34,946 nt of DNA, taken from positions 1 to 34,946 of the IMG/VR virus record IMGVR_UViG_3300032820_000049. One strand, given 5' to 3'. The DNA comes from a virus. A program made the position numbers and the translations under genes. Each line of letters starts with the position of its first letter. Position 1 is the stretch's first letter. This document shows, one piece after another, positions 6,395 to 11,569 of this stretch. Below the pieces are notes generated by a model that searched no databases, was not told the DNA's origin, and worked only from the letters and a program-made list of their open reading frames with translations.

Positions 6395-6914
6395 GATTTC
6401 ATTTGGCGAGGCGTTGCCAGCCACCCCCACATTGGACGCCACTTTCAGTGATCGTGGTCCCGTTCCAGAACTGGAACAAAATACTGACCACGCGGTTCGC
6501 GTTGACCGCACCAGAGTGGACGAGTCGACAACTCGTGACGGGGATCCCACCGTGCGAGTTGGGATATTTATGAAAACAGCGGAGGCTGATGTCGATGTGG
6601 TCTGCTGGCTTAACCTCACCGTGGGTGATTCGCCAAACGTCACCGACCTGGAGAGGCTGCGCCAAGCATACGCGTGCTTCGGCATGAAGATCCCGCCAGC
6701 GTGGGATTCCATTGAGGATGCGGAAGCTAATCTCGCGGATCTGCGCGAGCGAACTGGCGTCGTCCAGACATGGTACTCATCGAAGTCGAACAAGCCGACT
6801 AACCTCGTGAATTTGTTCGTGCCTCGTGATGCGCCTCGAAAAGCCGCATCAAAGTCGACCGTCGCCAACAACCCGGACGATTGGGCATACGATGATAGCA
6901 ATGACAGTGCATAG
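6387..6914 (+). CDS. ssDNA-binding-like protein (DUF669-type position)
   Basis: The product has 175 aa. A beta-rich middle (about residues 35-80 with TVRVGIFMKTAEADVDVVCWLNL) and an acidic, glycine-free tail ending DDWAYDDSNDSA resemble single-strand-binding proteins, whose acidic tip recruits partners. It sits between a Sak4-like ATPase and an exonuclease, overlapping both, which is the usual place of phage SSB or DUF669 proteins. Assignment rests mainly on context and tail; no OB-fold signature can be proven by eye. Confidence 0.6.
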   Translation: MNKISFGEALPATPTLDATFSDRGPVPELEQNTDHAVRVDRTRVDESTTRDGDPTVRVGIFMKTAEADVDVVCWLNLTVGDSPNVTDLERLRQAYACFGMKIPPAWDSIEDAEANLADLRERTGVVQTWYSSKSNKPTNLVNLFVPRDAPRKAASKSTVANNPDDWAYDDSNDSA

Positions 6915-8064
6915 TCCTGACGATCTTCTGAGAGCAATCTTTGATGTTCAACGCCGGCCTCATGGCCGGCGTACTTATTTGGGCGGCAGTTCATTGGCGA
7001 GGGAGTGCCCGCGTGAACAATGGCTTTCGTGGCGATGGTGTCTGAGTCCCATCGCCGATGATAATAAAACGCGGGTTTTCTCCCTCGGCCATTTGCTTGA
7101 GGATCATGTCGCAAGCATGATCCTCAAGGTTCCCTCAGTGAATTTGCACACTGAGGAACGCGGGTCACAAATCGGCGGCAGTATGTTCGCCGGTCATGTT
7201 CAATATCACGTTGATGGAATTCTGGAGCTGCCGCTGCTCGGAGGTGTTTATCTCTGGGAGGCCAAGTCCGCCAAGTCAACGCGGTTCAATAAGCTGGTGC
7301 GAATTTCCGAGGCCATTGCCAAAGAGCGCGACTCGATGAGCCGAGTCGAAATAGAGGACGCGCCGCAGCGCAGCGCGTATTCTGAATGGGATTCGACCTA
7401 CGCCGGTCAGGTTCAATTTTATATGGGAGCCTTGCGAGAACAGCGGCACAGCAAAATAGAATCAGCGTGGGTCACCGTCTATAACAAGAACACCAGTGAG
7501 ATTTATTCTGAGTTGATTCCGTTTCGGCCAACTGAATACGAGACGATCAAAGAATCCGCTGCGTGGATCCTCGGACTCACCGCACCGCCGCCGGGGCAAT
7601 GGGGAGCGAGCGCCTATCAGGTCAAGAATTTTATGGACGCCGACACGCGCGGCGTCTACCTCGGAGAACACCCGCCCCTGCATCCTAATTGCCGAAACTG
7701 TCGATTCTCCCAGCCCATCGTCAACGACGGTGACCAGGGTGAGTGGGCTTGCCGATTTCACAAGAAGAAGCTGACCATCAGGAATCAGAAAGAGGCTTGC
7801 CCGGATCACCAGTGGATTCCCGAACTGGTCGGTGCTGAGAGGTTGCCGGCGGGGTTGTCTGAGACAGCACCGGCGTCGTACAAAACGCCCCAGGGCGACA
7901 TTGTTCAGAACGTGAGTGAGTCCAGCGGATCACATAAACGCCTAGCGTTTACATCACACGAGATAGCGTTTCTGGCGCGTAACGATTGGGATTTGGGGTC
8001 GGCGAAAACGCTGTCCGAGATTCGGACAGCGTTTGGCGCCAGTTACGATTCGGACGAATCGTAG
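6892..8064 (+). CDS. PD-(D/E)XK exonuclease, Cas4/RecB-like, with four-cysteine cluster
   Basis: The product has 390 aa. The nuclease core shows D108 (HVDGILELP) and E123-A-K125 (LWEAKSAK), with GQVQFYMGAL as the RecB motif-like helix after it. C39 (ARECPREQ) together with C267, C270, C287 and C303 forms the split cysteine set seen in Cas4/AddB-type nucleases that hold an Fe-S cluster, so an iron-sulphur enzyme is plausible. It would resect ends for the Sak4/SSB pair. Start ATG 6892 (alternative 6901) overlaps the upstream gene. The gene carries an extraordinary number of perfect stem-loops (6951, 7096, 7133, 8006, 8044 and smaller ones). Confidence 0.82.
   Translation: MIAMTVHSPDDLLRAIFDVQRRPHGRRTYLGGSSLARECPREQWLSWRWCLSPIADDNKTRVFSLGHLLEDHVASMILKVPSVNLHTEERGSQIGGSMFAGHVQYHVDGILELPLLGGVYLWEAKSAKSTRFNKLVRISEAIAKERDSMSRVEIEDAPQRSAYSEWDSTYAGQVQFYMGALREQRHSKIESAWVTVYNKNTSEIYSELIPFRPTEYETIKESAAWILGLTAPPPGQWGASAYQVKNFMDADTRGVYLGEHPPLHPNCRNCRFSQPIVNDGDQGEWACRFHKKKLTIRNQKEACPDHQWIPELVGAERLPAGLSETAPASYKTPQGDIVQNVSESSGSHKRLAFTSHEIAFLARNDWDLGSAKTLSEIRTAFGASYDSDES
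6951..6972. other. intragenic perfect stem-loop, 9 bp stem, 4 base loop
   Basis: ACGCCGGCC, loop TCAT, GGCCGGCGT, near the 5' end of the nuclease gene. Confidence 0.9.
7096..7128. other. intragenic perfect stem-loop, 13 bp stem, 7 base loop
   Basis: CTTGAGGATCATG, loop TCGCAAG, CATGATCCTCAAG, inside the nuclease gene. An 8 bp stem (7133-7156) follows within five bases. Confidence 0.92.
8006..8034. other. intragenic perfect stem-loop, 13 bp stem, 3 base loop
   Basis: AAACGCTGTCCGA, loop GAT, TCGGACAGCGTTT, close to the 3' end of the nuclease gene and ten bases before the palindrome shared by the two convergent stops. It may act as a transcription or RNA-decay barrier, but there is no T-run. 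Confidence 0.92.
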
Positions 8065-8195
8065 GGGTAGTTGACAGCGAGTTCCTCTGCTACGGCGCAC
8101 ACCGGGCAGAGATTTTGCCCGTCGTCCCCGACGACGCTTTCGTCACCGTCATGCTCACTACCGCAGCGTTCGCACGCCCATCGCGGATCATCCAC
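8043..8195 (-). CDS. small zinc-ribbon protein, 50 aa, GTG start
   Basis: The minus strand from GTG 8195 encodes a 50-residue acidic protein with two CxxC knuckles (CERCG at 8-12 and CPVC at 30-33), ending NYPYDSSES. The spacing of the knuckles (about 18 residues) is right for a zinc ribbon. GTG lies inside the end of the upstream gene (8-base overlap), and the stop overlaps the convergent nuclease gene by 22 bp. It lacks an ATG and is easily missed. Function unknown; likely a nucleic-acid- or protein-binding ribbon. Confidence 0.65.
   Translation of the reverse strand: MDDPRWACERCGSEHDGDESVVGDDGQNLCPVCAVAEELAVNYPYDSSES
8044..8063. other. palindrome covering both convergent stop codons
   Basis: TACGATTC, loop GGAC, GAATCGTA (8 bp stem). 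The rightward nuclease gene ends through it (TAG 8062-8064) and the leftward zinc-ribbon gene also ends through it (TAA 8043-8045). Because both strands read nearly the same, the proteins end in YDSDES and YDSSES. Confidence 0.85.
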
Positions 8196-8394
8196 GGCTC
8201 TGAATCTCCGTATATTCTGCCTTGCGCGACAACCTTCCTGGCGCGTGTGTGGAGTTGTAGTCTGCGCAGACCGCTTGCGCTTGCGCTTCGGTGCTGACCT
8301 TCATTAACTTGCGCTTGTCAGTGCCATCAGGCTCTAAGCCGTTTGGCCAATCAGGGTTTTCTTTCCACCAATTCGATACATAAATTTGGAACAT
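8188..8394 (-). CDS. hypothetical phage protein, 68 aa
   Basis: A basic small protein (starts MFQIYVSNWWKENPDW, later STEAQAQAVCADYNST). The middle resembles an element that samples codon-rich Ala/Gln helices; no family recognised. ATG 8394 with a weak GGACGG ribosome site overlaps the upstream XRE gene by 44 bp, a long overlap, so either this start or the C-terminus of the XRE gene could be misjudged. Confidence 0.55.
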   Translation of the reverse strand: MFQIYVSNWWKENPDWPNGLEPDGTDKRKLMKVSTEAQAQAVCADYNSTHAPGRLSRKAEYTEIQSRG

Positions 8395-8611
8395 TGTGTC
8401 GCCGTCCTATAAAATATTTCAGTTTGATTTCAAACAACTCAAACAATCCGGGGTGCATCCGCCGTTTGCCGAGTTCCCAATTCTGCCATGCGCGCTGAGT
8501 CGCATAGATCAATGCCGCGGCTTGTTGCTGAGTCAGTGATCTGATTTTGCGCGCATCCCTGATCTCTTGCGGCGTGGGCGATGGTCGCCCTGCTGGTTTC
8601 CAATCCTTCAT
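8351..8611 (-). CDS. XRE-family HTH transcriptional regulator
   Basis: The product has 86 aa. It follows a common phage pattern: TPQEIRDARKIRSLTQQQAAALIYATQRAWQNWE (HTH at about residues 13-45) and then GKRRMHPGLFELFEIKL. The usual family members end soon after this; here about 20 further residues run into the next gene. ATG 8611 has a GGGAGGA ribosome site and overlaps the stop of the preceding membrane peptide by one base (TGATG). It is the penultimate type of gene before the convergence point and may control late transcription, which is inference. Confidence 0.8.
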   Translation of the reverse strand: MKDWKPAGRPSPTPQEIRDARKIRSLTQQQAAALIYATQRAWQNWELGKRRMHPGLFELFEIKLKYFIGRRHNVPNLCIELVERKP

Positions 8612-8769
8612 CAGCAGTCCTCCCGCAGTTCACGCGGCCAAGCGCCGCTGGCAATCATTTCACACGCGTGGATTCGCTCTCTTTCTTCATCGTCGAAATC
8701 CATGCGTCCGACTATGCCAAGAACCAGAAGCACAAGAATCGCCCCTAGTAGGATTTTGATCCTGTTCAT
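8611..8769 (-). CDS. small single-helix membrane protein, 52 aa
   Basis: Minus-strand ATG 8769. An N-terminal hydrophobic helix (residues 4-21, KILLGAILVLLVLGIVG) precedes an acidic/basic soluble tail (DFDDEERERIHACEMI...). It starts on an ATGA overlap with the gene before and ends on a TGATG overlap with the XRE gene, so it is firmly embedded in a coupled series. Function unknown. Confidence 0.65.
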   Translation of the reverse strand: MNRIKILLGAILVLLVLGIVGRMDFDDEERERIHACEMIASGAWPRELREDC

Positions 8770-8975
8770 TGTGGATTCCCCCACCAGAAGTTGGCATCGA
8801 TGTTGCCGCGGTCAACATTGGCTAGGGCAGCAAGAATGTCAGAGCGTGAGGGGACTTTGCCTATCTTCTCCCTCGCGCACAGGTTGGCTGCTGAATAGGC
8901 GGCTTTCCAGTTCCGCGTCCCGAAATACGCTGACTCAGCCGCGTCGGTCATGAGTTTCAGTTCTGCGTCGGTCAT
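8766..8975 (-). CDS. hypothetical phage protein, 69 aa
   Basis: A soluble, helical protein (AESAYFGTRNWKAAYSAANLC..., then SDILAALANVDRGN). Overlaps its upstream neighbour by four bases (ATGA). No family recognised. Confidence 0.65.
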   Translation of the reverse strand: MTDAELKLMTDAAESAYFGTRNWKAAYSAANLCAREKIGKVPSRSDILAALANVDRGNIDANFWWGNPQ

Positions 8976-9178
8976 TGATTTCCCCTCTCTTTTTCGTCGA
9001 TAAAATCAGTGATCTTCATGTTCGATTGTTCTGGCGTGAGGTCATGTAGTCGGTCTAACTCAGAATCCTTGATTTCAACAGTGCACTTACCATTGCGCGT
9101 CATTTTGACAACGTAAGTTTTCTCAGGATTCTCCTTTTTCAGATTGTTAAACAATCTTTCTGCTTCATGAAGTTTCAT
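8972..9178 (-). CDS. hypothetical phage protein, 68 aa
   Basis: A charged small protein (MKLHEAERLFNNLKKENPEK at the start, beta-like VVKMTRNGKCTVEIKD in the middle). Coupled to both neighbours by ATGA overlaps. A small alpha/beta fold is likely; function unknown. Confidence 0.65.
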   Translation of the reverse strand: MKLHEAERLFNNLKKENPEKTYVVKMTRNGKCTVEIKDSELDRLHDLTPEQSNMKITDFIDEKERGNQ

Positions 9179-9381
9179 TCGTTACTCCCTGTGAACGCGC
9201 TTGCGTAAGGCCCACGAAATCCATCGTCAACCTCACCCCAATCTTCTTCAGTTGTTCCGTCTGTGAGCACGGCCGCGGTAAAAAGCGTTCCCTCAATTAG
9301 CTGCCACGCATTTCCGTCAATGATTTTTATTTCATTTTCAGCCAAGCTCGCCGCAATGTGGTTTAGTTCAATCTTAGTCAT
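9175..9381 (-). CDS. hypothetical phage protein, 68 aa
   Basis: An acidic small protein with alternating strands (MTKIELNHIAASLAENEIKI..., LFTAAVLTDGTTEEDWGEVDD). It follows the clamp-like gene after an 86 bp gap with a purine-rich ribosome site (AGGGGAAGGA) and is coupled to the next gene by overlap. Confidence 0.6.
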   Translation of the reverse strand: MTKIELNHIAASLAENEIKIIDGNAWQLIEGTLFTAAVLTDGTTEEDWGEVDDGFRGPYASAFTGSNE

Positions 9382-9467
9382 TTCCTTCCCCTTGTTGGTT
9401 TTCCAAGACCGCCGACCTTTGGCAGCGGTTTCGACTGATAACCAATCAGTTGCTCCTCAGTTGGAAG

Positions 9468-10013
9468 TTATTTCCGGCAGGGCATCACTAAGCCGACTCG
9501 GTCGGGTTCTTTTTCAGAGACAACGCGCACTGGGCGAGAGATGCCGTCACTGGAATCGTCAAAGATGTCCAGACGAACGACGGGTTCCTCGCCGCGCCTC
9601 ACTGATAGTGCTTGAGCCAACTCCAGCAGGTACCGAGCGTTGAGGTGGACACTGGCGATGGGCTTCTCAGAATCGTCGGGCAAGACCCGCTCGTAGTCTG
9701 GAAAATTTCCATAGTCCACACGGTCGTAATGCGCCAGGTGTTTGCCGCTAGTTGGATCAACTAATGTTGCATCTCCGTTGCAGACAATTTCAGCGGATTC
9801 CAGCTTGCGCTTACGAGCATCTTTAATAGCATCAAGCGGCACTGGACCGCTTGTATCCGCCGTGCTTACCTCAACAGGGATGCGGATTAGTTTGTGGCCA
9901 TCGGTAGCAACCAAGCACTCGTTTTCAACATCCAGATGCGGGTCACGAATGTGTACGCGCACATCTTTCACGCCTGAGATTTTTTCAAGTTTCAGCTTTG
10001 GATCAATTTTCAT
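9468..10013 (-). CDS. reduced bacterial-type DNA polymerase sliding clamp (DnaN-like)
   Basis: The product has 181 aa. Three landmarks of DnaN appear in the right order: VATDGHKL (35-42, as in DnaN domain II), FPDYERVLP (104-112, the start of domain III) and a terminal VMPCRK (176-181, the VMPMRL end). Between them is a strand/helix pattern NARYLLELAQAL matching domain III. Cellular DnaN has about 366 residues in three domains; this protein seems to hold only two, so it may assemble as a trimer as T4 gp45 and PCNA do. It would tether polymerase, presumably the host's, since no phage polymerase is present. The ribosome site is AGAGGGGAAATC. Confidence 0.72.
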   Translation of the reverse strand: MKIDPKLKLEKISGVKDVRVHIRDPHLDVENECLVATDGHKLIRIPVEVSTADTSGPVPLDAIKDARKRKLESAEIVCNGDATLVDPTSGKHLAHYDRVDYGNFPDYERVLPDDSEKPIASVHLNARYLLELAQALSVRRGEEPVVRLDIFDDSSDGISRPVRVVSEKEPDRVGLVMPCRK

Positions 10014-10040
10014 CGATTTCCCCTCTAGTTGGTTGGTTTG

Positions 10041-10904
10041 TTAATGGGTGGATGGTGTACGCAAAATCTTTACCCACCGTTGCTTCGGTGCCGTTGATGA
10101 TGTGGTGTTTCTTTGCCGCGATGGGCGGTTCCATGAACCGCCCTTGCTAGGTGGCCCGTCCTTTTTCCATCTTGCGTATTGGAGCGATATTCCAGACTCA
10201 AAGTCTGCATTTGTGTAGGTGATGATTCTATTAAAGCCTCTAGCCCTAGCCGTATCCGCTGCCGTGTTATATCCCAAGCTCGCCGCTTTCCAGGTTAGGT
10301 GGCGGTCCAAGTCATGGTTTAGGCAAAGACGATTGACCTCAACCACCGTCGTGTGATCGATCTGTCGTGCGACAGGACGCCCAACCCAAACAACTCCAAT
10401 CACCTCTGGTCCGTTGCGGATTGCATGAGCCCACTTCCATCCAGCAGGAGGGCCATTGTGTCGATGGTGCTCACGGATGAACTCTTGTGCATCTTTCTGC
10501 CTAAATATTCCAGAGTTCCACAACTCATCGTTAGAGAACCCGCCGAGGGTTTCAACGCTCAGACCGTAATCTGCTTTCCACGGCTCATCGAAAGCCAGCG
10601 GGTCATTGAAAATACGCTGGACGCCCAGGTATTTTCCAAGGATGAGTTCAACTTTCGTATGTTGGGTAACCTCGGCAAATCCATACGCCTCCACGAGCCC
10701 TTGAAATTCCTCCTCCATTTCATCGCAGCAATTAGTGGTTATAAATTCAACGTGTCGGTCGGACTGATAACACCCATCCAAAATCTGAACGACATCATAT
10801 TCTGGCGCTCCGCAATATGGGCACTTGGGGCCATCAAAGAGCCCCTTTCCAATGGGCTTGTTGACCCAATCCCAATAGCCTTCTGTGGTGTCTGGCGCGT
10901 TCAT
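10041..10904 (-). CDS. XF1762-family (Mom/GNAT-like) protein with N-terminal cysteine domain
   Basis: The product has 287 aa. Residues about 140-245 show the XF1762 pattern: EHHRHNGPPAGWKWA, VIGVVWVGRPVARQIDH, VVEVNRLC, a helix AASLGYNTAADTARARGF, IITYTNADFESG and a final Trp. This family is related to the GNAT fold of the phage DNA-modification protein Mom. The extra N-terminal part (1-135) carries C28-P-Y-C31, C45 and C59-C60, a possible zinc site, followed by an unrecognised segment. A DNA-base-modifying or anti-restriction role is plausible from the family but not shown. A perfect 9 bp stem-loop (10123-10143) lies near the 3' end. Confidence 0.68.
   Translation of the reverse strand: MNAPDTTEGYWDWVNKPIGKGLFDGPKCPYCGAPEYDVVQILDGCYQSDRHVEFITTNCCDEMEEEFQGLVEAYGFAEVTQHTKVELILGKYLGVQRIFNDPLAFDEPWKADYGLSVETLGGFSNDELWNSGIFRQKDAQEFIREHHRHNGPPAGWKWAHAIRNGPEVIGVVWVGRPVARQIDHTTVVEVNRLCLNHDLDRHLTWKAASLGYNTAADTARARGFNRIITYTNADFESGISLQYARWKKDGPPSKGGSWNRPSRQRNTTSSTAPKQRWVKILRTPSTH
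10123..10143. other. intragenic perfect stem-loop, 9 bp stem, 3 base loop
   Basis: GGGCGGTTC, loop CAT, GAACCGCCC, near the 3' end of the XF1762-like gene. Confidence 0.9.
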
Positions 10905-10908
10905 CTGA

Positions 10909-11076
10909 TTATCCGAAAATGACCAGAGCCAAAATGAAAAAGAGTTGCGGCAGGATGAACAGCTTGAAGAAGCCGACGAACGCGACTTGCAGATCGATCA
11001 GACCTTCCCTCTTTTCACTGTGTTTTGTTTGCTCCACCCCGATATTATGATGCACCCGATGAGTGTGTGTCAACAT
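10909..11076 (-). CDS. small membrane protein, 55 aa
   Basis: Minus-strand ATG 11076 with an AGAGGTG ribosome site. The first 30 residues are polar (MLTHTHRVHHNIG, EQTKHSEKREG) and the last 25 form one long hydrophobic helix (VAFVGFFKLFILPQLFFILALVIFG). This N-out-polar/C-terminal-anchor layout suits a tail-anchored membrane protein. It stops 4 bases before the XF1762-like gene. An internal GTG is an alternative start. Confidence 0.62.
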   Translation of the reverse strand: MLTHTHRVHHNIGVEQTKHSEKREGLIDLQVAFVGFFKLFILPQLFFILALVIFG

Positions 11077-11252
11077 GATAGTGACACCTCTGCGGGCTTC
11101 TGATGGCTCCGTTCTCAGCTGATGATTGGCGTAGGTAAGCCGTTCTCAGTCCAAAAACGGCTGATTTCGGAATACTAGGTGCAGGGGTAGTGGTGAAATC
11201 GTCTCTCAGGCGAACTGAGAGCGTCTGACGGTATTCAGGGCAATCTGGCGGG
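11077..11252. other. 176 bp non-coding region with repeated CTGAGA motif
   Basis: No gene seen. CCGTTCTCAG occurs twice, 31 bp apart (11109-11118 and 11140-11149). The same CTGAGA core forms a 7 bp stem-loop at 11203-11221 (CTCTCAG, loop GCGAA, CTGAGAG). Four copies of the core within 113 bp suggest a protein-binding or RNA regulatory site before the small membrane protein and XF1762-like gene. Confidence 0.5.
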
Positions 11253-11441
11253 TCAGGAGTCGGCTGTCACCCGCTCGTCTGGAATGAACACGACAATCCC
11301 CTCACCATCGGGGTCTGCCAGTTCCGCAATGTGCTGTTCCAAAAACAGCACACGAGACTGAGCTCTGCGAAGATCCTCGCGTGATGCTGCCAAAGCATCA
11401 CGCATTGCCGAACAGCATTTACCGGGATCGGGTTCTGGCAT
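11253..11441 (-). CDS. small coiled-coil protein, 62 aa
   Basis: ATG 11441 (ribosome site GGGAAGAA) gives MPEPDPGKCCSAMRDAL, then a heptad-like helix (SREDLRRAQSRVLFLEQHIAEL) and a short beta-like end. A longer frame from 11495 exists but overlaps the preceding gene heavily. Two perfect stem-loops of 9 and 10 bp fall in this 189 bp gene. Function unknown. Confidence 0.6.
   Translation of the reverse strand: MPEPDPGKCCSAMRDALAASREDLRRAQSRVLFLEQHIAELADPDGEGIVVFIPDERVTADS
11330..11352. other. intragenic perfect stem-loop, 9 bp stem, 5 base loop
   Basis: TGTGCTGTT, loop CCAAA, AACAGCACA, in the small coiled-coil gene. Confidence 0.9.
11379..11403. other. intragenic perfect stem-loop, 10 bp stem, 5 base loop
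   Basis: GCGTGATGCT, loop GCCAA, AGCATCACGC, 27 bp from the preceding stem-loop and in the same small gene. Confidence 0.9.
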
Positions 11442-11565
11442 TTTTATTCTTCCCGTAACCACTGGCGCGAGCTGCGCGCCCCTGGCGCTCCGCATCGCGC
11501 CGGGTGCTATAGACCTTTCCAGAGTTTCCCCATCGCCAGCCGCCTCTGACTTTCTGAACCGGCAT
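11419..11565 (-). CDS. conserved small phage protein, 48 aa
   Basis: ATG 11565 gives MPVQKVRGGWRWGNSGKVYSTRRDAERQGRA..., a pattern I know from many phages: a GG(W/Y)RWG.SGKVY strand pair followed by an Ala/Arg helix and a basic end. It starts just after the stop of the large upstream gene. The longer frame to 11634 lies inside that gene and is not needed. Function unknown. Confidence 0.75.
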   Translation of the reverse strand: MPVQKVRGGWRWGNSGKVYSTRRDAERQGRAARASGYGKNKNARTRSR

Positions 11566-11569
11566 TGTA

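Noticed and set aside
6203-7114. 303-codon leftward frame
   Set aside because: Antisense to the Sak4, SSB-like and nuclease genes, no ribosome site, composition not protein-like; a shadow of high-GC coding DNA.
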